Assembly: GCF_011751075.1 (NCBI RefSeq)
Contig: NZ_JAALLN010000001.1
Span: 124,001-188,000, forward strand
Direction: 5' to 3'
Length of the DNA: 64,000 bases
From: Flavobacterium poyangense
GTDB taxonomy: Bacteria > Bacteroidota > Bacteroidia > Flavobacteriales > Flavobacteriaceae
The number at the start of each line of letters is the position of its first letter. Position 1 is the first letter of the stretch. The notes beneath the pieces were generated by a model. That model saw only the letters and a program-made list of their open reading frames with translations. It did no database searches and was not told where the DNA came from. Both the position numbers and the translations under genes were made by a program. Below are positions 9,579 through 18,857 of this stretch, piece by piece.

Positions 9579-10181
9579 CTATTTGTGATCAAATGCTTTC
9601 AGATACCACTTGTATTTTACCGCCATTAGCCTTACCACAATAATGACCAAAGAGGTAATCAAATACAAAATATCATCCTCAAGATTCAATTTCTTTAAAA
9701 TAAAAAATACCGCTCCGCCCAAAATACAGATCGTCGCATAAATTTCTCTTCTAAAGATGGTTGGAATTTCCGTACATAAAATATCACGAATGACTCCTCC
9801 AAAACAGGCCGTCATGGTTCCGAGAGCAATACAAATTATAGGATGCAAACCTATCGAAATTCCTTTTTCCAGTCCAATCAATGTAAAAACCCCCAGTCCG
9901 ATAGTATCAAACAAAAACAGAGAAGTTCTTAATCTGTCAAACTTTTTTCTGAAAATTATAGCCAGAAAAAATCCAAAAGCAATAACGTAAACATACTGCA
10001 GGTCTTTCATCCAACCAACAGGAGTTCTGCCTATTAAAACATCCCGCAATGTTCCTCCTCCAACCGCAGTAACAAAGGCAATAATAAAAACCCCAAACGG
10101 GTCTAATTTTTTATGCATTGCTGTTAATGCGCCGGACATAGCAAAGGCCATCGTACCGATCAAGTCTAATAAATGAAACAT
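9579..10181 (-). CDS. TRIC-type cation channel family protein (UPF0126)
   Basis: A 200-residue, seven-helix membrane protein built from two similar halves. The paired motifs GGGTLRDVLIGRTP (about 41-54) and FGGVIRDILCTEIP (about 127-140) mark the UPF0126/TRIC family. Bacterial members are homotrimeric cation channels, and some (YadS/YicG-like) are annotated as glycine transporters. It ends 11 bp upstream of the acyltransferase gene start on the same strand, so transcription into the glycan cluster is possible although functionally unrelated. Confidence 0.88.
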   Translation of the reverse strand: MFHLLDLIGTMAFAMSGALTAMHKKLDPFGVFIIAFVTAVGGGTLRDVLIGRTPVGWMKDLQYVYVIAFGFFLAIIFRKKFDRLRTSLFLFDTIGLGVFTLIGLEKGISIGLHPIICIALGTMTACFGGVIRDILCTEIPTIFRREIYATICILGGAVFFILKKLNLEDDILYLITSLVIIVVRLMAVKYKWYLKAFDHK

Positions 10182-10276
10182 TATTTATTTTAATTACAAA
10201 GATTCAATAATGCATAGGTACGACGTTTTGCCTTAATTTTTTGAATTTATTTTCTGTTTTTACAAAGACCGGACTT

Positions 10277-11170
10277 CTATTTTCTTGTATAAATCGGACT
10301 TCTTTTCAATAAATACTGAACAGAGTCCATCCAGCTGTCTTTCACACTTAAAAAAGGTTGTCTCGTTTGAGAATAGATTTTTGTATTGTTTTTGTACATA
10401 TCAAAATATACAGTATAATAATAATTCAACTGAGTGCTGGTATTGGCTATTGAATAATCATTTGTTTTTACTTTTTTATTATTGTTGCTAACTTTGGCAT
10501 TTCCACCATTATAAGCCAGTGCTGTAGAACTTTCGGTAGTAGTAAACGAAACCTTGACAGCCACAATATTATCAACTCCAAGAACTCTTTGAAGATCCTC
10601 GATGGGAATTTCATCAATATTTTTGTAATCAATTCCCGCTTTACGTAACAGATTGTTTGTTATTCTTAAATCCTGAACAGTAAGAGGAAAAATATTAGAC
10701 GATTTATCTAATAACTTGTTATAAAGATCATTTTGCGCAAACTTAGACATCTCCTCAGAACTCTGCAAATTGTCTGCATTCAGATAAGGAACAGGTAGTA
10801 CCCCAATTGTATTGGGTTTCATTTCTGCTGTAACCAATACCTGATTGGCATTACTGTTACCAGTAGCAACACTGCCATCATTATTGCCTCCTGTACTCAC
10901 AATAGTGCCCGATGAAGGGACATCAAAAGTCTGTGAACGACCACTGCCAAAGTCAATTCTGGCAATTTGAGCAATATCAAGTGAAATTCGCAACGTTTCT
11001 CCGGGCAATGAATACTCTACTGTTTTATCGGACATTTTTGCGATAGTACATTCAATAATCTGGTAGTCACGTTTTATAATTTTGTCCAATTTTTTGTTCC
11101 CATTCTGAGCAAAACCAACAACGGTAACCAATAACATTATGAGTGCAAAAATTTTTGTAACTCTCATCAT
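10277..11170 (-). CDS. Exported protein of unknown function
   Basis: Not recognised as a named family. Residues 1-22 form a Sec signal peptide ending VGFAQ. Residues about 28-80 look like a small beta domain (DKTVEYSLPGETLRISL). From about 115 the pattern NTIGVLPVPYLNADN, a later LLRKAGIDYKNIDEIPIEDLQRVLGVDNIVAV and a beta-rich tail recall the LpoB/PelC/CsgG-type periplasmic fold, in which a gene-locus strand is followed by a helix and a G(A/V)D motif; this is a resemblance only. A Ser/Asn/Gly-rich linker lies at about 82-105. It stands alone on the minus strand. Confidence 0.75.
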   Translation of the reverse strand: MMRVTKIFALIMLLVTVVGFAQNGNKKLDKIIKRDYQIIECTIAKMSDKTVEYSLPGETLRISLDIAQIARIDFGSGRSQTFDVPSSGTIVSTGGNNDGSVATGNSNANQVLVTAEMKPNTIGVLPVPYLNADNLQSSEEMSKFAQNDLYNKLLDKSSNIFPLTVQDLRITNNLLRKAGIDYKNIDEIPIEDLQRVLGVDNIVAVKVSFTTTESSTALAYNGGNAKVSNNNKKVKTNDYSIANTSTQLNYYYTVYFDMYKNNTKIYSQTRQPFLSVKDSWMDSVQYLLKRSPIYTRK

Positions 11171-11384
11171 CTTTTATAATTTAATTTATCCTACTCTTAT
11201 GGCTTTTCGGTGACGCCTCTTAAGTTTCAAAACTATAGCTATCATTTATTACCTTCTTGATTAAATTTATAAATGATACTTATCCACTTATTTATGTCAA
11301 ATTTATTAAATTACTATGTATCAAAAAATGATATATGTCATACCTCTTTTTCACTTATCTTTTTCCCTCTTCTCCCAATTCATT

Positions 11385-11429
11385 TCTCACAACTCACTTC
11401 TCACATCTCACATCTCACATCTCACAACA
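11385..11429. repeat. CTCACATCTCACA simple repeat
   Basis: A run of CTCACATCTCACATCTCAC units ends immediately at the RDD-gene stop codon (11430). It is the same sequence, in the opposite orientation, as the inner arms of the inverted-end elements at 3.05 and 49.68 kb. It sits in the 260-bp gap 11171-11429, which otherwise shows no feature. Confidence 0.6.
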
Positions 11430-12173
11430 CTACATATTCTGCGTATAAAAATTATAATCTTTTAAAATTACCCGTAGAAAATCGCGTTCATTTCCGGATT
11501 GATTTTTAATTCCGGTAACACTTTCTATTTTAGAAACCAATTTACCAATGGTTTCATAATCATTCTTACTCTCTGCCTTTTGAAAGGTTTCTTTAATAAT
11601 TCGCATATCATTATCAGACAATTTTATAACCAAAGGATAAGTTGGTATATAGGCATCTCCAATTTCTTCAAGAATAGTATGACTTATATTAATTTTATTT
11701 TTCAACGTAATAACAGCCGTTCCTGCGACCATATCTCCCAAGCGTTGTCCTTTTTTACTCGAAACTACAGCTATCAAAGCAATAACCCCGCTCATAATAG
11801 AAATATCTACAAGTCTAAAAAACCATCGCATCAGATAGTCTCCAAAACCGGCCTGATAGCCATCAATTTTCACCACTTTTATCTTAACCAGCTTTTTCCC
11901 GATCGTTTGTCCCTCAAAAATACTTTCCAAAGTGAGCGAATAGATGATTACAGGAAAATAAAGCAACAAAAGAATCGACATTCTTGACCAGTTATCTAAA
12001 CCATCTAATGCCGCTCCTAAATTCAACGAGTAAAAAAATATGCCGTAAATCACTATGATATAGGCAAACTTAATAATCAAATCGATAAAATAAGAACCTA
12101 TTCGCTCACCGGCAGAAGCTGCGATAAAATTTATTTTGACATTTTGCGTCGTATTTATTGATAATTCTGACAT
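11430..12173 (-). CDS. RDD family membrane protein
   Basis: A 247-residue protein. The N-terminal half carries the RDD domain: SAGERIGSYFIDLIIKF with the Arg-Asp pattern, two to three membrane helices, then GQTIGKKLVKIKVV and a RWFFRLVDI segment, which together are diagnostic. A soluble C-terminal extension (about 165-247) is unique to this subgroup. It is divergent from the SpoIIM-like gene with only 20 bp between the start codons. Across Bacteroidota this gene regularly neighbours SpoIIM, DUF4129, DUF4350, MoxR and DUF58 genes, as here. Molecular role is unknown. Confidence 0.88.
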   Translation of the reverse strand: MSELSINTTQNVKINFIAASAGERIGSYFIDLIIKFAYIIVIYGIFFYSLNLGAALDGLDNWSRMSILLLLYFPVIIYSLTLESIFEGQTIGKKLVKIKVVKIDGYQAGFGDYLMRWFFRLVDISIMSGVIALIAVVSSKKGQRLGDMVAGTAVITLKNKINISHTILEEIGDAYIPTYPLVIKLSDNDMRIIKETFQKAESKNDYETIGKLVSKIESVTGIKNQSGNERDFLRVILKDYNFYTQNM

Positions 12174-12193
12174 ATTTTATATTTTAGCCCATA

Positions 12194-13174
12194 ATGAGAG
12201 AGATCGCCTTCATAAAACAAAATAAAGAAAAATGGCTGGAATTTGAGCTAGCTATTTTCGGTAAAGCTAAAAAAAATCCTGATGAGTTAGCCAATTTGTA
12301 CATTCAAATGATGAATGATTTGTCTTACGCCCAAACGTATTATCCAAAAAGCAAGACAGTTGTTTATCTAAATCATTTGGCTTCACAGATCTATCAGAAA
12401 ATTTACAAAACCAAACGAGCCGAGAAAAACAGGTTTCTTGAATTTTTTAAAACCGAAGTTCCTCTACTGGTGTACGAATACAGAAGATATCTCCTCTATT
12501 CTTTTGTCTTATTTTTTATAACCGTGGGTATTGGTGTGATCTCGGCACGATACGACCAGAATTTTGTTCGCCTGATTTTAGGGGACGGTTATGTAAACAT
12601 GACTTTAGAAAACATTAAAAAAGGAGATCCTATGGCCGTTTATGGCACGGGAAGCAACTGGGGAAGTTTTATTGGCATCACCATGAACAATCTTTATGTA
12701 GGCGCCAGATGTTATATTTATGGTATTTTCGGGGGAATTGGCACTTTTTACATTGCCTTGCAAAACTGTATTATGTTAGGGGCTTTTCAGTACTTTTTTT
12801 ACGAACAGGATGTTTTCTGGAAAAGCGTTCGCGGCATCTGGATTCATGGTTCAATGGAAATTTTTGCTATTGTAATTGAAACTGCTGCCGGATTTATTTT
12901 GGGAGCCTCGATATTGTTTCCCAAAACATTTTCGCGAGTAAATTCTTTTAAAATAGGTTTCAAAAACAGTTTCAAAATTTTCCTGAGCACCTTTCCTTTT
13001 ACCATTAGTGCAGGATTTCTTGAAGGTTTTATTACCCGATATTCTATCGATATGCCCAACTGGATGAGCAGTTTTATCATACTGTTGACACTAGGTATCA
13101 TCTCTTTTTACTATTTGGTTTATCCTTTTATCGTATACAAAAAAACACAACAACTATCAGCCAAATTGACCTAA
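12194..13174 (+). CDS. Stage II sporulation protein M-like integral membrane protein
   Basis: A 326-residue protein with a soluble N-terminal region (1-95) and then six or so membrane segments beginning at about 98 (SFVLFFITVGIGV). The glycine-rich FIGITMNNLYVGARCYIYGIFGGIGTFY region and WIHGSMEIFAI are typical of SpoIIM-family proteins outside spore formers. It begins the plus-strand run into DUF4129 (12 bp downstream). In this organism a sporulation role is excluded; the conserved link to RDD and MoxR/DUF58 genes suggests an envelope function. Confidence 0.88.
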   Translation: MREIAFIKQNKEKWLEFELAIFGKAKKNPDELANLYIQMMNDLSYAQTYYPKSKTVVYLNHLASQIYQKIYKTKRAEKNRFLEFFKTEVPLLVYEYRRYLLYSFVLFFITVGIGVISARYDQNFVRLILGDGYVNMTLENIKKGDPMAVYGTGSNWGSFIGITMNNLYVGARCYIYGIFGGIGTFYIALQNCIMLGAFQYFFYEQDVFWKSVRGIWIHGSMEIFAIVIETAAGFILGASILFPKTFSRVNSFKIGFKNSFKIFLSTFPFTISAGFLEGFITRYSIDMPNWMSSFIILLTLGIISFYYLVYPFIVYKKTQQLSAKLT

Positions 13175-13186
13175 TCAGAACCGATA

Positions 13187-13960
13187 ATGAATAAAATTTT
13201 CTTTGTTTTATCTTTTCTTTTTTTCTTCAGCATCACCAATGCTCAGGATACTTTAGTGACTGCCGATCCGCCAAAAATTACTTCGGTAAAATACACGGAG
13301 AAAGATATCAAAATCGATTCGGACACTGTTGAAACCAAAAAATTCAAGAAAAATTTCAAAAAAGAATACACTTCCTCTGATTTCGTATACGAATACAAAG
13401 CACCCGAAAAAAATGCCTGGGATCATTTTAAAGAATGGCTCGCCGGCATTTTAAGAAAACTGTTCACTTTTAGCAATCCACAGGCCGCATTAGATTTTGT
13501 CTCTATTTTATTGAAAGTACTGGCTGTTCTTATTATTGTTTTTGTCATCTATCTGATCGTAAAAGCAATAATCAATAAAGAAGGAAGATGGATTTTCGGA
13601 AAAGATTCTCATAAAAAAACGGTTTATTACTCTGAACTTGAGAAAAACATACACCTCTTAGATTTCAAAAAACTCATTGAGGAAAGTATCGAAAAAGGAG
13701 AAAAAAGAATCGCAATTCGCTACTATTACCTGTGGTTATTGAAAGTTATGGCGCAAAACCATTACATCGAATGGGACATCGAAAAAACCAATTCCGATTA
13801 TCTGTACGAGCTTCAAAGCCCTGTTTATAAAGAAGAGTTCACTTACTTATCCTATTTGTACAACTATATTTGGTATGGCGAATTTGAAATTGATGAAACC
13901 ACTTTCAAAAAAGCAGAAAACCGTTTTAAGAATTCAATAAAAACCTTTAGCAATGAATAA
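13187..13960 (+). CDS. DUF4129 domain-containing membrane protein
   Basis: A 257-residue protein with a signal peptide (1-19, ending TNAQ), a periplasmic segment, one membrane helix at about 103-130 and a cytoplasmic C-terminal DUF4129 region containing RIAIRYYYLWLL and FTYLSYLYNYIWYGEFEI. The family is found with transglutaminase or MoxR/DUF58 genes and has no established biochemical activity. It overlaps the next gene by 8 bp, which implies coupled translation. Confidence 0.85.
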   Translation: MNKIFFVLSFLFFFSITNAQDTLVTADPPKITSVKYTEKDIKIDSDTVETKKFKKNFKKEYTSSDFVYEYKAPEKNAWDHFKEWLAGILRKLFTFSNPQAALDFVSILLKVLAVLIIVFVIYLIVKAIINKEGRWIFGKDSHKKTVYYSELEKNIHLLDFKKLIEESIEKGEKRIAIRYYYLWLLKVMAQNHYIEWDIEKTNSDYLYELQSPVYKEEFTYLSYLYNYIWYGEFEIDETTFKKAENRFKNSIKTFSNE

Positions 13961-15158
13961 ATCCGTCAAAATTTACATCGCTATTCTGGTTTTTGTTTTT
14001 GCCATAATCATAATAGCCAGCTCTAACCAACCTAAACCTATCGATTGGCGTCCAACCTATTCTGTTAATGATAAAATTCCGTACGGTTTGTACATTTTTG
14101 ACAAAGAAATTAGCGGTATATTAAAAAAGCAAAAAATTGAACGCATATCTACTGTAACTCCTTACGAGTTTTTAGATTCAAAATATATTCCTGATACCAT
14201 TTCCGGAAAATACAGTATCAAAGGTACTTTTTTCAATGTAGCCGAATTTAGCGACATTGACAATCAGTCTATGACAGAACTTTTTTATTTTGTATCTCAT
14301 GGCAATAATGCTTTTTTGAGTCTCAAAACATTTCCGCAGCCCCTGTTAGACAGTTTAAAAATTGAATTGAACACCAATTTTCAAGCTCCGGATAATGCCA
14401 CAGTCTGGATGGCTAATAAAAAAGTAAGTTCCAAAAAATACCGCTTTAAAGATGTTGGTATCGAGAATTATTTCACAAAAATCGACACGGCAACAACAAC
14501 CATACTGGGGTATCAAGGCACACCAAAACAAAAACACGTCAATTTTATAAAAGTCCCTTATTCAGGTGGTTATTTCTATTTGCACGTACAGCCCGTTGCT
14601 TTTACCAATTATCATTTATTAAAAAAAGATCATTATCAATACGCTGAAAATGTACTTTCTTATATGCCGAAAGGAAACGTTTACTGGTACACTAAAGGGC
14701 AAAACAACGAATCGATTTCCGATTCACCACTACGATACATTTTAAGTCAGCCCGCATTAAAATGGGCGTGGTATCTGTTGCTAATTGGAATTCTGATTTT
14801 TATTCTTTTTAATGTCAAACGAAAACAACGCATTGTTCCAATCTTAAAACCGCTTCCGAACCTAACCGTTGATTTTACCAAAACCATCGGAAACTTATAC
14901 TATCAGGAAGGCGATCATGATAATATTATAGACAAAAAAATCATTTACTTTCTGGAAAGAATACGAAATGAATACTTGCTCGACACCACAAAACTCGATG
15001 ATACTTTTATCCAAAAACTGCATCATAAGTCAGGAAAAGAAGAAAAAGACATCCGCGAACTTGTATTTTTGATCAACGAATACCGAAAAAGTTATCACGG
15101 AAGTCTCGAAGAAGATCTAATTCGAATTAATAATGCCATCGAAAAGATTTTAAATTAA
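13953..15158 (+). CDS. DUF4350 domain-containing protein
   Basis: A 401-residue protein with an N-terminal helix (7-24), a large periplasmic region whose PYGLYIFDKEI and FVSHGNNAFLS segments match DUF4350, a second membrane helix at about 270-290, and a cytoplasmic tail of about 110 residues. DUF4350 resembles glutamine-amidotransferase-like folds and is usually the partner of a DUF4129 protein and a MoxR ATPase, as here. It overlaps the DUF4129 gene by 8 bp and is followed after 42 bp by the ATPase gene. Confidence 0.82.
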   Translation: MNKSVKIYIAILVFVFAIIIIASSNQPKPIDWRPTYSVNDKIPYGLYIFDKEISGILKKQKIERISTVTPYEFLDSKYIPDTISGKYSIKGTFFNVAEFSDIDNQSMTELFYFVSHGNNAFLSLKTFPQPLLDSLKIELNTNFQAPDNATVWMANKKVSSKKYRFKDVGIENYFTKIDTATTTILGYQGTPKQKHVNFIKVPYSGGYFYLHVQPVAFTNYHLLKKDHYQYAENVLSYMPKGNVYWYTKGQNNESISDSPLRYILSQPALKWAWYLLLIGILIFILFNVKRKQRIVPILKPLPNLTVDFTKTIGNLYYQEGDHDNIIDKKIIYFLERIRNEYLLDTTKLDDTFIQKLHHKSGKEEKDIRELVFLINEYRKSYHGSLEEDLIRINNAIEKILN

Positions 15159-15200
15159 TACTTTTAACAGAAATTCATTCAAAAGAAAATATACCACAAT

Positions 15201-16214
15201 ATGGACGATATAAACACCAAAGAAACAGAAATTACAAACGAAAATGTAAATTTTGAAACCCGATTAAACCTAACTCCACTTTTAGATCACGTTAACAGTA
15301 TCAAAAAAGAGTTGGAAACGGTAATTGTAGGTCAGCATAAAATGATTGATCAACTTTTGGTGGCTATACTTTCAAACGGACATGTTTTGCTTGAAGGTGT
15401 TCCCGGGGTTGCCAAAACAATCACCGCAAAATTATTGTCAAAAACCTTGAACATTGGCTTCAGCCGAATTCAGTTTACGCCGGATTTAATGCCGTCAGAT
15501 ATTTTGGGAACTTCTATTTTTAATCTAAAAAATTCTGAATTTGAATTTAAAAAAGGTCCTATTTTCTCTAATCTAATTCTGATTGATGAGATAAACCGTG
15601 CTCCTGCCAAAACACAGGCTGCTCTTTTTGAAGTTATGGAAGAGCGTCAGATCACCATTGACGGTTCTGCTTATAAATTGGAAACTCCATTTTTGGTAAT
15701 CGCGACACAAAACCCTATTGAGCAGGAAGGAACCTATCGTTTACCGGAAGCACAATTAGATCGTTTTTTATTCAAAATCAGTATTGATTATCCAAAATTA
15801 GATGAAGAGATTCAGATTATCCAAAGGGAACATCTATTACAGGACCACGGCAAACTCGAAGCGATAAAAACGATTCTTTCTGCAGAAGAAATCAAAGGCT
15901 ATCAGGCGCTAATCAAGCAAATCAGAGTAGAACAAAACCTATTGGAATACATTGCCCGAATTGTAGTAAACACGCGTGAAAATGCCTTCCTGTATCTTGG
16001 AGCCTCTCCTCGTGCCTCAATAGCCATTCTGAATGCTGCCAAAGGTTTTGCAGCCATTCGTGGTCGCGATTTTGTAACGCCCGAAGATATTAAAGAAGCA
16101 ACAGTTCCGGTTTTACAGCATCGTGTTATTGTTTCGCCGGAACGCGAGATGGAAGGAATTACAAGCTCTGAAATCATTAAACAGATTATTGAGACCGTAG
16201 AAATCCCTAGATAA
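15201..16214 (+). CDS. MoxR-family AAA+ ATPase
   Basis: A 337-residue ATPase. Walker A is GVPGVAKT at about 73-80, Walker B is LILIDEINRAP at about 125-135, followed by AALFEVMEERQ and the sensor-1 segment VIATQNPIEQEG; the arginine-finger region is RLPEAQLDRFLF. MoxR proteins act as chaperone-like motors, usually with a DUF58/VWA partner, in maturation or envelope-stress systems. The DUF58 gene follows after a 167-bp gap that holds a repeat. The length is normal for the family. Confidence 0.95.
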   Translation: MDDINTKETEITNENVNFETRLNLTPLLDHVNSIKKELETVIVGQHKMIDQLLVAILSNGHVLLEGVPGVAKTITAKLLSKTLNIGFSRIQFTPDLMPSDILGTSIFNLKNSEFEFKKGPIFSNLILIDEINRAPAKTQAALFEVMEERQITIDGSAYKLETPFLVIATQNPIEQEGTYRLPEAQLDRFLFKISIDYPKLDEEIQIIQREHLLQDHGKLEAIKTILSAEEIKGYQALIKQIRVEQNLLEYIARIVVNTRENAFLYLGASPRASIAILNAAKGFAAIRGRDFVTPEDIKEATVPVLQHRVIVSPEREMEGITSSEIIKQIIETVEIPR

Positions 16215-16338
16215 TTTATCGATAAACGACTCCGGCAAGGTTTGAAAAAAGACCTTGCTGAAGTTCTAAAATAACAAGTAACAAGTCAATATTTTATACC
16301 CTAAAAGGTCTGAAAAAAAATTGCAGGAAAATCGAATA

Positions 16339-16377
16339 AAAAACCTGAAACCTGAAACGTTAAACCTGAAACTTTAA
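16339..16377. repeat. CCTGAAAC repeat block
   Basis: Four AACCTGAAAC-type units lie between the MoxR gene and the DUF58 start. This is the same motif, in one orientation, as in the blocks at 21.66-21.80 and 58.0-58.6 kb. The last unit ends a few bases before the TTG start of DUF58. Confidence 0.6.
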
Positions 16378-16381
16378 AAAA

Positions 16382-17713
16382 TTGAAATTCATAAAAAGTG
16401 TATACATCAACAACTTCTTTTTTTATGTGCTTCTTGGCATTATAGGAATGTTTGTTTGTGCTTTTATTTTTCCTAATTTATACAACGGTGTTTGGTTTAT
16501 CGTTTTAGTGCTGGCTACTTTTCTGGGACTTGATATTTTACTGCTGTATTTAACAAGAACCGGTATTGAAGCCTCAAGAAATACGCCCGAAAAACTTTCG
16601 AATGGCGATTTAAATCCAATCCGGATCACCATCAAAAATCAATATACTTTTACTGTTTCGGTAAAGATAATTGATGAAATTCCGTTTCAGTTTCAAGTGC
16701 GTGACTTCAAAATTGTAAAAACGATCAAAGCCTCTGCTCAGGAAGATATTGGATATGATTTGCGTCCAACGGAACGCGGTGAATACTATTTTGGAAACCT
16801 GAATATCTATGTCTCTTCGCCACTAAAACTAATCTCCCGCAGATTTACATTTGACAAAGGCCAAATGGTTCCAACCTATCCGTCTTATATTCAATTAAGA
16901 AAATACGATCTTTTTGCTATTTCAAACAATCTGTTTCAATACGGAATCAAAAAAATTCGTCGTATTGGACATACGATGGAGTTCGAACAAATCAAAGAAT
17001 ACGTTCAGGGCGATGACCTTAGAACCATAAACTGGAAAGCCACAGCAAAAAAAAATGCGCTGATGGTGAATCAATTTCAGGACGAAAAATCACAGTCAGT
17101 TTATCTGGCAATTGACAAAGGACGTGTCATGCAAATGCCTTTCAATGGCTTAAGTTTATTAGATTATGCAATCAATTCAACTTTGGTTTTATCGAATGTG
17201 ATTCTGAAAAAGCAAGACAAAGCAGGGATTTTTGCTTTCTCCAAAAAGGTCGAAAACAGAGTTTTTGCCGAAAAAAGAGGATCACAAATGCAGAAAATCC
17301 TCGAAACTTTATACAACATCAAAACCGATTTTTTTGAGAGTGATTACAGCCGTTTGTATGTTGACATCAAAAAAAACATCAATCAGAGAAGTTTAATTAT
17401 TCTGTACACGAATTTTGAAACGATGGATGGTTTAAACAGACAATTACCCTACTTAAAAGGAATCGCAAAGAGTCATTTGTTAGTGGTTATTTTCTTCAGC
17501 AACACTGAATTAAATGAAATTATTCACAAAAAAACGGGTACCATTCAGGAAATATACGACAAGGTAATTGCAGAAAAATTCATGTTCGAAAAACGACTAA
17601 TCGCCAACGAACTAAAAAAATACGGAATTCATTCGATACTTACACAGCCCGAAAACCTGACTTTGGATGCTATTAATAAGTATCTGGAAATAAAGTCAAG
17701 AGGCATTTTGTAA
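16382..17713 (+). CDS. DUF58 domain-containing protein (MoxR partner)
   Basis: A 443-residue protein with two N-terminal membrane helices (about 10-55), a beta-rich middle and the DUF58 signature GDDLRTINWKATAKKNALMV at about 215-235, followed by a VWA-like fold beginning VYLAIDKGR. The start codon is TTG: an in-frame stop lies at 16367-16369 and the next ATG would remove the first helix. A CCTGAAAC repeat directly precedes it, so insertion of repeat DNA may have displaced the original start. It is the last gene of the RDD/SpoIIM/DUF4129/DUF4350/MoxR group. Confidence 0.9.
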   Translation: MKFIKSVYINNFFFYVLLGIIGMFVCAFIFPNLYNGVWFIVLVLATFLGLDILLLYLTRTGIEASRNTPEKLSNGDLNPIRITIKNQYTFTVSVKIIDEIPFQFQVRDFKIVKTIKASAQEDIGYDLRPTERGEYYFGNLNIYVSSPLKLISRRFTFDKGQMVPTYPSYIQLRKYDLFAISNNLFQYGIKKIRRIGHTMEFEQIKEYVQGDDLRTINWKATAKKNALMVNQFQDEKSQSVYLAIDKGRVMQMPFNGLSLLDYAINSTLVLSNVILKKQDKAGIFAFSKKVENRVFAEKRGSQMQKILETLYNIKTDFFESDYSRLYVDIKKNINQRSLIILYTNFETMDGLNRQLPYLKGIAKSHLLVVIFFSNTELNEIIHKKTGTIQEIYDKVIAEKFMFEKRLIANELKKYGIHSILTQPENLTLDAINKYLEIKSRGIL

Positions 17714-17771
17714 GTATGTGAAATGTTTTTTGTGAAATGTGAGATGGTTACTAAATTTAAAATATAAAACT

Positions 17772-18857
17772 ATGAAAAAAGTAATTTTGATTGTATTCGT
17801 TTTAACAGGCTTTTTGTCAAGCGCACAAAAAACAGAAAATATTATTATCATCACCACAGACGGTTTCAGGTGGCAGGAAGTTTTTAAAGGAATGGATGCC
17901 GCAATTGCCAACGACAAAAAATTCAATCAGGGAGACAGTACTTACATCTACAAAAAATATTACAGTACCGACAGTAAAGAAAGTCGTGAAAAAATCATGC
18001 CTTTCTTATGGTCTGAAATTGCTTCGAAAGGACAAATTTACGGCAATCGTGACTTGGGCAGTAAAGTTGATGTTTCCAATCCGTATTGGTTCAGTTATCC
18101 GGGCTATAGTGAAATTATGACCGGAAATGTCGATTTGCAGATCAACGCTAATTCTTACAAAGCCAATCCGAATATAAATGTTCTGGAGTTTTTAAACCAA
18201 CAATCCAAACTAAAAGGGAAAGTTGCCGCTTTTGGAGCCTGGGATGCTTTTGACAGAATTTTAAATGAGAAAAGAAGTAACTTTCCAGTAATTTCTGCCT
18301 TTGACAAAGTTGGAGGAAGTAAACCCACTTCTAATCAGAAATTGTTAAACGAAATGCGTGACAATTCGTTTAAACCTTTTCACAACGACGAATGTCTGGA
18401 TGTATTCACACACTACCAGGCCTTGGATGAACTAAAAAACAAAAAACCAAAAGTACTTTACATTGCCTATGGTGAAACAGACGAATGGGCACACGCAGGC
18501 TTTTACAAATCCTATCTCGATGCCGCCAATCAGGTAGACAAATGGATCAAAGAAATCTGGACTTTTGTACAAAGTGATTCGCAATACAAAAACAAAACAA
18601 CTTTATTAATCACAGTCGATCATGGTCGCGGTGACAAAACAAAAGCACAATGGACAGACCATGGCTCAGATGTTGTCGGCGCATCAGAAATCTGGTTTGC
18701 CGCAATAGGGCCCGAAATTGCTTCAAAAGGAGAAATCAAAACAGACTCTCAATTGTATCAAAAACAAATTGCACAAACCATTGCCAAAATCATGGGATAC
18801 ACCTTTACCGCACCACATCCGGTAGCTGAAGAGATTTCAGAAGTCGTTAAAAAATAG
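17772..18857 (+). CDS. Secreted alkaline-phosphatase-superfamily phosphodiesterase
   Basis: 361 residues from the ATG at 17772, chosen because it starts a signal peptide (KKVILIVFVLTGFLSSAQ); a GTG 33 bp upstream would add 11 polar residues. The metal and nucleophile motif IIITTDGFRWQEV (about 26-38) and the C-terminal VDHGRGD and DHGSD motifs match type I phosphodiesterase/nucleotide pyrophosphatase-like enzymes, which hydrolyse phosphoesters with a threonine nucleophile. No sulfatase C/S-x-P-x-R motif is present. The last nine codons are the first unit of an 89-bp tandem array that continues past the stop. Confidence 0.85.
   Translation: MKKVILIVFVLTGFLSSAQKTENIIIITTDGFRWQEVFKGMDAAIANDKKFNQGDSTYIYKKYYSTDSKESREKIMPFLWSEIASKGQIYGNRDLGSKVDVSNPYWFSYPGYSEIMTGNVDLQINANSYKANPNINVLEFLNQQSKLKGKVAAFGAWDAFDRILNEKRSNFPVISAFDKVGGSKPTSNQKLLNEMRDNSFKPFHNDECLDVFTHYQALDELKNKKPKVLYIAYGETDEWAHAGFYKSYLDAANQVDKWIKEIWTFVQSDSQYKNKTTLLITVDHGRGDKTKAQWTDHGSDVVGASEIWFAAIGPEIASKGEIKTDSQLYQKQIAQTIAKIMGYTFTAPHPVAEEISEVVKK

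Noticed and set aside
17772..18857. Sulfatase as substrate of the FGE-like protein
   Set aside because: The nucleophile region reads TTDGFRW with no C/S-x-P-x-R motif; it is a phosphodiesterase-type member of the superfamily.
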